In this document: in pieces, positions 26,971-37,092 of the stretch | How the letters are laid out: each line of letters opens with the position of its first letter | Position numbering within the stretch: the stretch's first letter is position 1 | NCBI GenBank assembly: GCA_002127295.1 | Contig: NFUV01000001.1 | Coordinates: 558,001 to 622,000 of the forward strand | Source of the DNA: Chitinophagaceae bacterium IBVUCB2 | GTDB taxonomy: Bacteria > Bacteroidota > Bacteroidia > Chitinophagales > Chitinophagaceae | Direction: 5' to 3' | Length of the DNA stretch: 64,000 nucleotides | Made by a program: the position numbers and the translations under genes | Notes under the pieces: model-generated | Databases searched by the model: none | What the model saw: the letters and a program-made list of their open reading frames with translations, nothing else | What the model was told of the DNA's origin: nothing

Positions 26971-27780
26971 TTGCCTTTACTAACCCTTACATCTGATATT
27001 GGAAGCCCCGATTACCTCGTGGGTGCAGTAAAAGCACAACTATTACAATTGAATCCCGAGTTTCAGATAGTAGATATTTCACATAATATTCCGCCATTCA
27101 ATTATCCGCAGGCTGCTTATGTATGCCAGAGTGCCATAAAAAATTTTCCTGATTATTCTTATCACCTGATACTCGTAAATCTGTTTGAAAAAAAACCAGA
27201 ACAATTACTGCTCGCCTTTCACAAAAATCAATACCTGATTTGTGCGGACAATGGATTACTGACGATGATACTGGAAGATACTCCTGAAATAGTAATTGGT
27301 ATCCCATTGGAAAAAACAGCGATTAAGAACACTATTTATCTGACTTCTGTAATGGGCAGAGTAGTAAATCAATTAGTAAATGGTGAATCCATACAAAGTA
27401 TAGGTCTATCAGACGTAAAATATCTTGAGAAAAGGCATTTAAGACCCATTCTCGAAAATAATTCTATGGAGGGGCAGATCATTTTCATTGATAGTTTTGA
27501 AAACGTAATTGTCAATATTACCCGTGACCAATTTGAAGAACAACGAAAAGGCCGCAGCTTCCGTATTGTTTTCAAGAGAGATGAAATTATTGACCGCATC
27601 AGCGAAAGCTATGCGGATGTATTAGAAGGCGAAAAATTAGCCTTGTTCAACAGCGCTGGCTATCTCGAAATAGCTATCAATAAAGGCAATGCCGCCGGCC
27701 TTTTTGGATTAAAAGGTTTTTCTGAAAAACTCCGCCAGGGGCAGCTTTCTTACCAAACGGTAAAAGTATATTTTGAATAA
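26971..27780 (+). CDS. SAM hydroxide adenosyltransferase family protein (DUF62)
   Basis: 269 aa. TTG start at 26971: no ATG is available upstream and the domain begins immediately (LLTLTSDIGSPDYLVGAVKA). Family motifs: VDISHNIPPFN, ADNGLLTMIL, and in the C-terminal barrel FIDSFENVIVNITRDQF. The family hydrolyses S-adenosylmethionine to adenosine and methionine using water or hydroxide; the related chlorinases and fluorinases use halides. The halide-specific loop of the fluorinases is not seen. Confidence 0.9.
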   Translation: MPLLTLTSDIGSPDYLVGAVKAQLLQLNPEFQIVDISHNIPPFNYPQAAYVCQSAIKNFPDYSYHLILVNLFEKKPEQLLLAFHKNQYLICADNGLLTMILEDTPEIVIGIPLEKTAIKNTIYLTSVMGRVVNQLVNGESIQSIGLSDVKYLEKRHLRPILENNSMEGQIIFIDSFENVIVNITRDQFEEQRKGRSFRIVFKRDEIIDRISESYADVLEGEKLALFNSAGYLEIAINKGNAAGLFGLKGFSEKLRQGQLSYQTVKVYFE

Positions 27781-27856
27781 ATACTCCAGTCATTCTGCCG
27801 CTACGATTAAATTCCTAAATATAGACGGGTGGAACTGAAATCTACCCCTGAAACCC

Positions 27857-27864
27857 TATTTTTG
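27857..27864 (+). promoter_or_regulatory. -7 promoter element of the DUF2723 gene
   Basis: TATTTTTG; gives a leader of about 75 nt before the ATG at 27948. Confidence 0.5.
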
Positions 27865-27947
27865 CTTTCCTTCAATCCGTGGGTAAACAACGCTGTTTTT
27901 ACCTGTACAATAAGATTGCAAAGGAATTAAAACCAATAGTTTAGTTT

Positions 27948-30900
27948 ATGAATTTCAGAAAAGTCAATAACATCACAGGTTGGGCAGTTTTCTTCATTGC
28001 CCTCATCGTTTATTTTGTTACCCGTGAAGCAAGAGGCAGCTTATGGGATACCGGCGAATTTATCGCCAGTGCTAAAGGTGTTCAGTTGCCCCACCCTCCG
28101 GGTGCGCCATTGTTTGTTTTGCTTGGCCGTTTCTTTATCATTCTGTTTGGTGATAGCGGAAACACTGCCGCCAGTGCAGTGAACTTTATGAGTGCATTAG
28201 CCAGTGCTGCTACTATCTTATTTCTTTTCTGGAGTGTTACTCACTTTGCCCGCAAAATGTTTGTAGGTGTTGGTGAAGAACTAAACGCATCACAAACATT
28301 TACCACCATGGCTGCCGGAGCAGTTGGTGCATTAGCCTATACATTTAGTGATTCATTCTGGTACAGTGCGGTTGAAGGTGAGGTTTATGCATTATCATCT
28401 TTCTTTACTGCATTGGTTTTCTGGATCATGTTGAAATGGGAACATGCTGATGAAAAAGCAGGTAATGACCAATTCGCCAAAGCAAGAAGCGACCGCTGGA
28501 TCGTGTTGTTCTTCTTTATGATGGGTTTATCAATTGGTGTTCACTTATTGAACCTTTTGTGTATTCCTGCTGTCGGTATGATTTACTATTACCGTCGTTA
28601 TACAGTAACTACTAAAGGCGCAATCGTTGCATTTCTTATAGCTTGTCTTATTACGGGTCTTGTACAAGTAGGCGTTATCCAATACTCGATGAAGGCTGCC
28701 GGACAGTTTGATGTATTCTTTGTAAACTCGTTAGGAATGCCATTTTTCTCCGGTTTTGCAATTTACTTTATAGCATTGGCAGCATTAACCATATGGGCTT
28801 TACGTTTCAAAGAAAATAAAGTTTCGCAGGTTACACTTATTGTTTGGTTTGTTTTATTCCTTTCTTTATCAGCTATACCATTTTTTATACAACCAGGCTC
28901 TGGGGTTAAAATAGGAAAGCTCTTATTATTGTTGATAGTGGCAGGTGCTATTGGATATTTCTTGAAAGCATCTGCTTTGAAAATTGTAAAACTTTCTCTC
29001 TGGTGTTATGTATTTATCATGCTGGGGTATTTCGTATACTTCACTGCATTAATAAGAGCCAACGCCAACCCGGCTATTGACATGAACAATGTTGACAATC
29101 CTATCAACCTTGTTTATTATTTAAGTCGTGAACAATATGGCGAAGCTCCACTGTTATATGGCCCGCATTTCTCCGCTGATTATAAATATGGCAGTGATGG
29201 AAATGTTGAGTTTGAGGATGGTGATATGAAATATGTAAAGGGAAAAGACAAATACATCCCAATTGGAAAAGCAAGAGAGCCTAAATACGAAAGTGATGAT
29301 ATGCAACTGTTCCCCCGTATATGGGATTCCAGTAACGACCAGTTTCATGCAGACTTTTATGCAGACTGGTTAAACTTAGGAAAAGAACCAAGCCCCATTA
29401 CCGGCAGAGAAAGATATACTCCGCCGGGCTTTGGTGATAATTTACAATGGTTCTTCTCTTACCAGTTAGGTCATATGTACTGGCGATATTTTATGTGGAA
29501 TTTTGCCGGTAAACAAAATGATGTACAAGGATTAGGTAATACAAGAGATGGTAACTGGATCAGCGGTTTATCATTTATCGATAACAAACGTCTTGGCGAC
29601 CAGGATAAATTACCTGATTCGTTAAAAGAGAACCAGGCCCATAATAAACTTTATATGTTGCCCTTTGTGCTAGGAATAATTGGCTGCGTATATCAATTCC
29701 TTAGAAATAAAAAAGATTGGGTGGTCAATTTCCTGTTGTTCTTTATGACGGGTATTGCAGTTGTACTCTATCTAAACCAACCAGGTAATCAACCCCGTGA
29801 AAGGGATTATGCTTACGTAGGTTCTTTTTATGCATTTGCAATATGGATTGGACTTGCCGTAGTTGCTTTTGTAAAACTGGCCCGTGAAAAAGCAGATAAA
29901 TTTACTTTCCAAAACACTATTATCTATGGAAGTATTCTAACATTCCTTATTGCCCTAATGAGTGGTGCAAGCAATGTGCCGGGTGATACATTGATGACGG
30001 CTATTTACATAACGGTAATTTATGCGGCAGTTGTTGCGGCTATTACTTTCCTTGTCAGGGCCATATCTTCTGATGGAAAAAATGAGAGAATACTTAATCT
30101 TTCTACTACCATTATTTGTTTGGCTGTTCCATTATTAATGGCACAGCAAGAGTGGAATGACCATGACCGGAGCGGAAAAACTACTGCACCGGATTTGGCC
30201 AGGGATTATTTGGAAAGTTGTGCACCGAATGCCATCATATTTACATTTGGTGATAATGATACATACCCATTATGGTATGCACAAGAAGTTGAAGGTGTTC
30301 GTCCGGATATTCGTGTTATTAATAACAGCTTATTGGGTATTGACTGGTATATTAACCAGTTAAGAACAAAAGTAAATGATGCTGACTCCATCGATGTGTT
30401 ATGGTCGCCAGAACAAATTGAAGGTCATAACAGGGAGTTCCTTCGTTATAGAGCACAGGGAGATCCGAATGAATATTATGATTTGTATGATGTAATGAAA
30501 AATGTATTAGGTAAACCAAATGTCGACCCTGTTACGAAAAGAGATGTTGGCTTTGGAAATTTCCCGGTTGCAAAATTCAGAGTACCGGTAGATGTAAACC
30601 TGGTACGGAAAAATGGAACCGTAAACGCTACTGATAGTGTACTTTCCGAGTTACGATTTGAAATTCCAAAAAGTAAATTAGATGGCGGACTTGTTAGAAG
30701 TGATTTCATGATATTAAACATCATCGCTTCAAATGCATGGAAACGTCCAATTTATTTTACCTCACCAATGGGTGAGTTAGGATTTGGCCAATACCTGCGT
30801 AAGGATGGTTTATCCTATCGTTTAATACCGGTTGAAAATAAATATCCGCAACAAAATTGGGTGGTTGATACCCGTTTCCGCCAGGTCGGACTTGGAGGCT

Positions 30901-31490
30901 CCCAGATAAAGGATAATAATGTTGACACTATGTTCAATAACCTGATGACCAAATACAGGTTTGCAGGTGCAGATAAAAAAGGAATGTATTATGATGAAGA
31001 GAATCGTCGTCACTTGTTAAACATCCGTGCATTATATGGCGAAGCTGCGGGAAACCTTGCGGATCTGGGACGTAAAGAAGATGCCAGGAAACTATTAGAC
31101 AAAGTGGAACAGGGAATATTAGCGGAGAACTTCCCGTATGCAATGACAGGCCGTTATAATAGCCATAATCAAACAGGTCTTATTTACCTGGAGGCTTGTT
31201 ACAAAGCGGGCAAAGCTGATTTGGCCGAAAAAGTAAGATTAGCATTACGTAAAGATCTTGAACAACAGAAGTCATATTATACGTATCTCAAAACCAGCAG
31301 ACCAGAATTGTATGGAGCTTTTGAACGTTCGGAAGACCCGATTAATGAGGCGCTGTTGATGGTCCTTGATGCTATAGAAAAAGAATATGCACCACAGGTA
31401 CAACCAAAAACAACTGTAGAAGGCAACAATCCTACTATTATTAATACCGCACCGAAGGATTCCGGCACAAAAACCGATTCACAGCGATAA
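27948..31490 (+). CDS. DUF2723 membrane protein (GT117-type, protein O-glycosyltransferase-like)
   Basis: 1180 aa. About a dozen membrane helices within residues 8-390 and 560-740. The DUF2723 signature is at the N-terminus: SLWDTGEFIASAKGVQLPHPP and GAPLFVLLGRFF, a periplasmic-loop Asp/Glu pair as in GT-C glycosyltransferases that use lipid-linked sugars. A conserved Bacteroidota loop NQPGNQPRERDYAYVGSFYAF lies near 610-630, and a soluble C-terminal part (about 745-1180) follows with FTFGDNDTYPLWYAQEVEG. Likely involved in protein or surface glycan O-glycosylation. Confidence 0.87.
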   Translation: MNFRKVNNITGWAVFFIALIVYFVTREARGSLWDTGEFIASAKGVQLPHPPGAPLFVLLGRFFIILFGDSGNTAASAVNFMSALASAATILFLFWSVTHFARKMFVGVGEELNASQTFTTMAAGAVGALAYTFSDSFWYSAVEGEVYALSSFFTALVFWIMLKWEHADEKAGNDQFAKARSDRWIVLFFFMMGLSIGVHLLNLLCIPAVGMIYYYRRYTVTTKGAIVAFLIACLITGLVQVGVIQYSMKAAGQFDVFFVNSLGMPFFSGFAIYFIALAALTIWALRFKENKVSQVTLIVWFVLFLSLSAIPFFIQPGSGVKIGKLLLLLIVAGAIGYFLKASALKIVKLSLWCYVFIMLGYFVYFTALIRANANPAIDMNNVDNPINLVYYLSREQYGEAPLLYGPHFSADYKYGSDGNVEFEDGDMKYVKGKDKYIPIGKAREPKYESDDMQLFPRIWDSSNDQFHADFYADWLNLGKEPSPITGRERYTPPGFGDNLQWFFSYQLGHMYWRYFMWNFAGKQNDVQGLGNTRDGNWISGLSFIDNKRLGDQDKLPDSLKENQAHNKLYMLPFVLGIIGCVYQFLRNKKDWVVNFLLFFMTGIAVVLYLNQPGNQPRERDYAYVGSFYAFAIWIGLAVVAFVKLAREKADKFTFQNTIIYGSILTFLIALMSGASNVPGDTLMTAIYITVIYAAVVAAITFLVRAISSDGKNERILNLSTTIICLAVPLLMAQQEWNDHDRSGKTTAPDLARDYLESCAPNAIIFTFGDNDTYPLWYAQEVEGVRPDIRVINNSLLGIDWYINQLRTKVNDADSIDVLWSPEQIEGHNREFLRYRAQGDPNEYYDLYDVMKNVLGKPNVDPVTKRDVGFGNFPVAKFRVPVDVNLVRKNGTVNATDSVLSELRFEIPKSKLDGGLVRSDFMILNIIASNAWKRPIYFTSPMGELGFGQYLRKDGLSYRLIPVENKYPQQNWVVDTRFRQVGLGGSQIKDNNVDTMFNNLMTKYRFAGADKKGMYYDEENRRHLLNIRALYGEAAGNLADLGRKEDARKLLDKVEQGILAENFPYAMTGRYNSHNQTGLIYLEACYKAGKADLAEKVRLALRKDLEQQKSYYTYLKTSRPELYGAFERSEDPINEALLMVLDAIEKEYAPQVQPKTTVEGNNPTIINTAPKDSGTKTDSQR

Positions 31491-31511
31491 ATTGAAATTC
31501 TCTATAATTCC

Positions 31512-31542
31512 AAAACCTCCTGTTTACACAGGAGGTTTTTTT
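31512..31542 (+). terminator. Terminator of the DUF2723 gene
   Basis: 12-bp perfect stem (31512-31523 with 31528-31539), loop TTAC, T-run after it. Confidence 0.92.
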
Positions 31543-31617
31543 CTATAAACTTCTTTGTAATTAAGTTGTTGTTAAGAATAATCAGCGGCAAGGTATTTGT
31601 CGTAAATTGTATAACTG

Positions 31618-32715
31618 ATGAAAGGTTTTCATTTTACCAAGTTTGATGCGGACAGTGATGGCAAAAGCAAATTTCAGCAATTGCTTGATCTCTTTATGCA
31701 ATTACTTACTTACACCAGCGGTGATGTAGGAGAAGCGATGCAATGGATGAATGAACTGGATAAGCAATACAAATTAACCGATGACGAATATGGCATGGGT
31801 GATTTTATTGATGAACTTAAAGAAAAAGGTTACCTGACAGATCAAAATGAGCAAGGAGAAATTAGAATAACACCTAAAACAGAGCAAGGCATACGCAGAA
31901 GCAGCCTGGAAGAAATATTCGGTAAGCTTAAAAAAACAAAACAAGGCGATCATAAAACATTCAAGCCTGGACAAGGCGACGAAATAAATCCGGAAACAAG
32001 GCAGTTCCAGTTTGGCGATATGCTGGAGCAGATTGATTTTACTGAAAGTATACGCAACGCACAAATCAATCATGGCATTGATAGTTTTCGCATGCAGGAA
32101 GACGATTTAAGCATTCGGGAAACAGATTTCAAAGCGCAAACATCCACGGTGTTGATGATCGATATTTCTCATTCCATGATTTTGTATGGAGAAGACAGGA
32201 TTACCCCTGCCAAGAAAGTAGCCATGGCATTAAGCGAACTTATCAAAACAAGATATCCGAAAGACACATTGGATATTGTAGTTTTTGGCAATGACGCCTG
32301 GCCGATAGAAGTAAAAGACCTGCCCTATTTACAGGTTGGGCCTTATCATACCAATACCGTTGCCGGATTAGAATTAGCCATGGATATTTTGCGCAGAAGA
32401 AAAAATCCTAACAAGCAGATTTTTATGATCACTGATGGCAAGCCAACTTGTTTAAAAATTGGTAAACGATACTATAAAAACAGCTTTGGATTAGATAGAA
32501 AAGTGGTAAACCGTTGTATTAACCTTGCAGCACAATGTAAAAAATTGAAAATACCGATCACCACTTTTATGATTGCTACAGATCCTTACTTACAAAAATT
32601 TGTACAGGAGTTTACGGAAATGAATAATGGTAAAGCCTTCTTTGCCTCATTGGATAAGTTAGGGGCTTTTATATTTAAGGATTTTGAAAGTGGAAAGAGA
32701 AAAACAGTTTATTAA
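31618..32715 (+). CDS. VWA-domain protein, partner of an AAA ATPase
   Basis: 365 aa. N-terminal helical region with AMQWMNELDKQYKLTDDEYG; C-terminal von Willebrand A domain with intact MIDAS: DISHSMILYG (DxSxS), Thr in YHTNTVAGLE, and ITDGKPT. Such VWA proteins work with MoxR/ChlI-type AAA ATPases, and the next gene (39-nt gap) is one. The pair is likely a chaperone-type unit for metal insertion or complex remodelling; the target is unknown. Confidence 0.87.
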   Translation: MKGFHFTKFDADSDGKSKFQQLLDLFMQLLTYTSGDVGEAMQWMNELDKQYKLTDDEYGMGDFIDELKEKGYLTDQNEQGEIRITPKTEQGIRRSSLEEIFGKLKKTKQGDHKTFKPGQGDEINPETRQFQFGDMLEQIDFTESIRNAQINHGIDSFRMQEDDLSIRETDFKAQTSTVLMIDISHSMILYGEDRITPAKKVAMALSELIKTRYPKDTLDIVVFGNDAWPIEVKDLPYLQVGPYHTNTVAGLELAMDILRRRKNPNKQIFMITDGKPTCLKIGKRYYKNSFGLDRKVVNRCINLAAQCKKLKIPITTFMIATDPYLQKFVQEFTEMNNGKAFFASLDKLGAFIFKDFESGKRKTVY

Positions 32716-32754
32716 ACATCTGAACGCTGATAATCTGCGTTCCTATTTATAAAT

Positions 32755-34281
32755 ATGAATATCAAAAAAATAAAAACACTCGGCGAACTAAAAGCTAGCG
32801 GCTATAAACCAAAAAGCATTAAAGAAGAGATACGTCAAAATTTAATTGCCAAACTAAAAAAGAATGAGCCTACTTTCTCTGGTATAATTGGATATGAAGA
32901 TACTGTAATACCTGATGTAGAAAGAGCCTTGCTGAGCAAGCATAATATTTTGTTTCTCGGTTTGCGGGGACAGGCAAAAACAAGAATGGCAAGACAGATG
33001 ATGGAGTTGCTTGATGAATATATTCCGTCCATTGCTGGCAGCGATATTAATGACGATCCGATAACCCCCGTTTCAAAATTTGCACAGGAAGAAATTGCAA
33101 CACATGGCGACGAAACTGCAATTCACTGGATTCATCGCAGCGAACGATATGGTGAAAAATTAGCAACCCCCGATGTAAGTGTAGCTGATTTGATTGGTGA
33201 CGTGGATCCTATTAAAGCCGCTAACTTAAAATTAAGCTTCGCAGATGAACGGGTAATTCACTACGGCATTATTCCCAGAAGTAACCGGGGGATATTCGTA
33301 ATAAATGAACTCCCGGATTTGCAAGCCAGAATCCAGGTAGCATTATTTAATATACTGGAAGAAGGTGATGTACAGATCCGTGGGTTTAAATTGAGATTAC
33401 CATTAGATATACTATTTATTTTTACAGCCAACCCTGAAGATTATACCAACCGTGGGTCTATAGTAACGCCATTAAAAGATAGAATTGAAAGCCAGATATT
33501 GACACACTATCCAAAGTCGCTGGAAAATGCGTTGGAAATAACGGAACAGGAAGCAGAAGTTAGTGATGAACAAAAAGCAAGAGTTAAAATAAGTGACTTG
33601 CTAAAAAGATTGATTGAACAAATTGCATTTGAAGCCAGAGCCAGTGAATTTGTAGATAAAAAAAGTGGTGTAAGTGCAAGGTTGACCATTTCTGCATTTG
33701 AAAATGCGGTGAGTTCTGCAGAAAGAAGAGCTATCATCAACAACGAAAAACAAACTCAGGTGTGGATGAGTGATTTGGTTGGCATCATTCCTTCCATTAC
33801 CGGGAAAGTAGAACTGGTATATGAAGGGGAACAGGAAGGCCCATACCAGGTAGCTATGAATTTGGTGGACAAAGCAATTCGTACACAGTTTGCCCAATAC
33901 TTTCCTAATCCTGACACATTGAAAAAAAGGAGAACCACCGGTAAACCATCACAGGAAGAACTCAAAGATGATAATCCTTACCGCCCAATTACCCAATGGT
34001 TCGACAAGGGTAACAACCTGAATATTTCATTCAATACTACAGATAAAGACAAAATACTGTTGCTGTATAAAGTAGACGGTCTTCATTCATTAGTAAAAAA
34101 ATATTTTCCTCAATTAAATGAAGAACAATCTGCATTGATGATGGAGTTTGTATTGCATGGGCTTTCTTCTTATTCCCTCATCAGCAAAAAAATATTTGAA
34201 AATAAAGTGGAGTTTAAAGACCTGATGGGTAGTATGATGAATTTTACAGAAAAGGATTTTGAGTTTGATGAGGAAGCCTAA
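32755..34281 (+). CDS. AAA ATPase, magnesium-chelatase/MoxR-like
   Basis: 508 aa. AAA core at about 40-260. The Walker A reads GLRGQAKTRMAR (residues about 70-81), i.e. GxxGxxKT with Gln-Ala before Lys in place of the usual G-K; the Walker B region reads IFVINELPDL with Asn where Asp is expected before Glu. Sensor region FIFTANPEDYTNRG and the following KDRIESQILTHYP fit the MoxR/ChlI clade. C-terminal domain of about 200 aa. Pair with the VWA gene upstream. Confidence 0.85.
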   Translation: MNIKKIKTLGELKASGYKPKSIKEEIRQNLIAKLKKNEPTFSGIIGYEDTVIPDVERALLSKHNILFLGLRGQAKTRMARQMMELLDEYIPSIAGSDINDDPITPVSKFAQEEIATHGDETAIHWIHRSERYGEKLATPDVSVADLIGDVDPIKAANLKLSFADERVIHYGIIPRSNRGIFVINELPDLQARIQVALFNILEEGDVQIRGFKLRLPLDILFIFTANPEDYTNRGSIVTPLKDRIESQILTHYPKSLENALEITEQEAEVSDEQKARVKISDLLKRLIEQIAFEARASEFVDKKSGVSARLTISAFENAVSSAERRAIINNEKQTQVWMSDLVGIIPSITGKVELVYEGEQEGPYQVAMNLVDKAIRTQFAQYFPNPDTLKKRRTTGKPSQEELKDDNPYRPITQWFDKGNNLNISFNTTDKDKILLLYKVDGLHSLVKKYFPQLNEEQSALMMEFVLHGLSSYSLISKKIFENKVEFKDLMGSMMNFTEKDFEFDEEA

Positions 34282-34307
34282 TCAACTGGATAATTTGGAG
34301 ACGATGC

Positions 34308-35318
34308 TCAAACAATATTAACTTCTCTTTCGAGCATCACTCCAAATTTCTTTTTTACACTTTGAAAGATGGCCTCGCTGAGGTTATAAATTTCATCCCC
34401 TTTTGCATTGCCATAATTCACTAGTACTAAGGCCTGTTTTGCATGACATCCGGCATCGCCCTTTCGATAGCCTTTCCAACCGCATTGCTCAATGAGCCAC
34501 CCTGCGGCCAATTTTATATTGCCACTGGGTAATGTATGTCCGATGATACCGGGAAACTCTTTTTGCAGTATTAAAAACTGCTCATTATTAATCTCAGGAT
34601 TTTTAAAAAAACTTCCCGCATTACCAATTTCTTTTGGATCAGGAAGTTTTGAAGAACGAATATTTATGACAGCCTCTGCAACAGCTTTAATGGAGAGTTC
34701 GGATATAGTCAACCTTTCCAACTCTTGTTCTATTGCGCCATAACTGGTATTAAAAATGGGTTGTTTTCTTAACCTGAATGTAACGCTGGTAATTACAAAT
34801 TCATCCTTGTACTTTCTTTTGAATATACTCTCCCTGTATCCAAAGTCACAGTCGTTTAAACTAAATGTGTAGTTGGTCTTTTCTTTTCGATGAAATGCTT
34901 TCAACTCATGAAAAACATCTTTTAGTTCAACCCCGTAAGCCCCTATATTTTGCATTGGAGAGGCTCCTACGCAACCTGGAATCAACGCAAGGTTTTCAAC
35001 CCCTGCCCAATTATTTTCTATGCACAATAATACAAACTGGTGCCAGTTTTCACCGGAGCCGGATTGCACATACACAAATTCATCATCCTCATCTATTTTC
35101 TTAATTCCCTTAATTTCATTTTTCAGGACAAGCCCATCGAAATCTTTTGTAAACAGGATATTACTACCACCACCTAAAACAAGCAGCGGAAGTTTGGATT
35201 CAGTAGTGAGGAAAGCTGAAAGTTCTTCAGTGCTTTTAAAACTGGCAAATTTTCTTGCTTTTGCACCAATCCCAAAACTGTTATAAGGCTGTAATGAAAT
35301 ATTTTCCTGAATTTGCAT
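34308..35318 (-). CDS. murB: UDP-N-acetylenolpyruvoylglucosamine reductase
   Basis: 336 aa from ATG at 35316-35318 (homologous N-terminus QENISLQPYNSFGIGA); the frame runs further to 35369 without support. FAD-binding segments LPLLVLGGGSNILF and ENLALIPGCVGASPMQNIGAYG, substrate region YRESIFK, GNAGSFFKNP, and a C-terminal KQALVLVN. Catalyses the NADPH-dependent second step of peptidoglycan precursor synthesis. Divergent from the ankyrin gene, whose start is only 53 nt away. Confidence 0.95.
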   Translation of the reverse strand: MQIQENISLQPYNSFGIGAKARKFASFKSTEELSAFLTTESKLPLLVLGGGSNILFTKDFDGLVLKNEIKGIKKIDEDDEFVYVQSGSGENWHQFVLLCIENNWAGVENLALIPGCVGASPMQNIGAYGVELKDVFHELKAFHRKEKTNYTFSLNDCDFGYRESIFKRKYKDEFVITSVTFRLRKQPIFNTSYGAIEQELERLTISELSIKAVAEAVINIRSSKLPDPKEIGNAGSFFKNPEINNEQFLILQKEFPGIIGHTLPSGNIKLAAGWLIEQCGWKGYRKGDAGCHAKQALVLVNYGNAKGDEIYNLSEAIFQSVKKKFGVMLEREVNIV

Positions 35319-35371
35319 GTTGCAAACATCGGAATTTGGCAGGATAATATTATCCACAATAATAATCAATA

Positions 35372-36115
35372 ATGGAGAGGTTTTCTGAAATTGCTTACCA
35401 AATAGAACTTCATTCCGTAGAAGGGATCAGAAATTGTTTTGCAAATGGTATCAACCCTAATGATTTTTTTAAAGGAGAGCCGCTGATTTATGAATTGACC
35501 AGTGAATACACCCGTAGCCCCCGGTTTAAAGATTGTGTAAAAGCGTTTGTCGAATTTGGATTGCAGTTTGAAGACAAAATGCTTTTATCTGTATTGCTCA
35601 ATGATACAGAGCAACTCAACCCATTGCTCGCAAAAGAACCAGATGCAATTTCAAAAAAATATTCGCTTCGCTGTGCTTATACTCCATTACATGAAGTAAC
35701 GCTGTTACATATCTGTGCGGAGTTTAATCATGTAGCTTGTGCAGAGGTATTAGTTAAACATGGAGCTGATATAAATGCACAGGCAGGTGTTGATGAATTT
35801 GGATTTGGTGGACAAACACCCATTTTTCATACTGTAAACCAAAACAGCAATCAATCTATTGATATGCTGCATATTCTTTTATCAAAAGAAGCACATACCA
35901 GGATTACAATTCCTGGTATAATTTGGGGCAAAGGATATCAATGGCAAACACTGATGCCTGCACTTAATCCAATTAACTATGCAATGATGGGACTATTACC
36001 ACAAATGCATAGAAACGAAGCAACGATACATGAAGTGGTAAAGATATTAATGCAGTATACTTTTGGAATTTATTATAGGGAGACGAATGTACCGAATGCC
36101 TATTTACAGCAATAA
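35372..36115 (+). CDS. Ankyrin-repeat protein
   Basis: 247 aa. Ankyrin repeats are visible at about 105-140 (TLLHICAEFNHVACAEVLVK then HGADINAQAG) and 150-185 (GGQTPIFHTVNQNSNQSIDM), with a degenerate repeat after. The first 100 residues look like weaker helical pairs. No signal peptide. Predicted protein-interaction role only. Ends at a strong terminator shared with the convergent PEGA-domain gene. Confidence 0.8.
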   Translation: MERFSEIAYQIELHSVEGIRNCFANGINPNDFFKGEPLIYELTSEYTRSPRFKDCVKAFVEFGLQFEDKMLLSVLLNDTEQLNPLLAKEPDAISKKYSLRCAYTPLHEVTLLHICAEFNHVACAEVLVKHGADINAQAGVDEFGFGGQTPIFHTVNQNSNQSIDMLHILLSKEAHTRITIPGIIWGKGYQWQTLMPALNPINYAMMGLLPQMHRNEATIHEVVKILMQYTFGIYYRETNVPNAYLQQ

Positions 36116-36133
36116 AAATCTTGAACACAAAAA

Positions 36134-36170
36134 AAAGGGAGGCCTCAATAAATTATTGAGGCCTCCCTTT
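36134..36170. terminator. Bidirectional terminator, 17-bp stem
   Basis: Perfect 17-bp inverted repeat (36134-36150 with 36154-36170), 3-nt loop, A-run before and T-run in its right arm. Serves the ankyrin gene and the PEGA gene. Confidence 0.92.
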
Positions 36171-36183
36171 ATCGAGAATATTT

Positions 36184-36831
36184 TTATTTTAATCTTGATT
36201 GCAAATCAGAAATAACACTCTCATACTTTCTTAACACCCTATCCCATTCCCTGAAATGTTCGTCATTTTTTACCGTAGCATTTATATAATTTGACACTTC
36301 ACTAACCAACTTAACTTTGAACCCATTTTCATCATTTTTTACTATGAACCGGGTTCTTACGACACCAGAGGGGAAAGTCTTTACAGCCCATGCAGTACGC
36401 AGGTAAGAAGTTTCCTTATCTGTCAATTCTATTACATCAAAATAAGAAAGGATAATGTTATTTAATGATTTCCAGGTCTCAGGAGTATTACCTGAAGCAA
36501 CTCTGATAACTATATCAACATTTGCTATATCTGTAGATACAGATGATGTGTACGCTTCATCCACTTCCAGTTTAATAAAATCCTTATCTGGAAGAGATTC
36601 TTTTTTCTTAATACAATAATTTTTTTCAGCAGTAATAAAACCAACCTTAGTGATTTTAACATTCACACATTCCTTGTTATCAACACTAATTTTCGCAGTT
36701 CCATTTCCGACAAGAACACCGTCAACATAGATTTTGGCATCTTGTTCTGAGCAGGAAATAGTTACTTTTTCTGTGGCAAATAAAGACAAGGAAGTGATAA
36801 GCAAAGCGAAGTTGAGAAAAATTTTTTTCAT
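36184..36831 (-). CDS. Exported PEGA-domain protein
   Basis: 215 aa from ATG 36829-36831; the upstream extension to 36879 has no support. Signal peptide KKIFLNFALLITSLSLFA. PEGA domain (about 30-75) with KIYVDGVLVGNGTAKISV and ITKVGFITAEKNY: a beta-strand module found in surface proteins. The remainder (about 90-215) is unrecognised, with one region reading VIRVASGNTPETW. Function unknown. Confidence 0.78.
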   Translation of the reverse strand: MKKIFLNFALLITSLSLFATEKVTISCSEQDAKIYVDGVLVGNGTAKISVDNKECVNVKITKVGFITAEKNYCIKKKESLPDKDFIKLEVDEAYTSSVSTDIANVDIVIRVASGNTPETWKSLNNIILSYFDVIELTDKETSYLRTAWAVKTFPSGVVRTRFIVKNDENGFKVKLVSEVSNYINATVKNDEHFREWDRVLRKYESVISDLQSRLK

Positions 36832-37092
36832 GTAGTTTGTTTTGGTAATTGAATATAGTAAAAATATATCACCGCTCATTTTTTATCTAAAATTTTTTAA
36901 TGCGTTTATCTTTAAATATACTTTTTTAAGAAAATGACATAGAAGTTCAGAATTAATTATTACACTTTAAAATAATTTATAACCTGTTTATTTTCGTTAC
37001 GTCTAAAATAGCCCGGTTTTATATTTCAAAAGGGTAAAATTACGATACAAAAAAAAATCCTGAATTTGCATATTTAAACAACCCCCAGTTTT

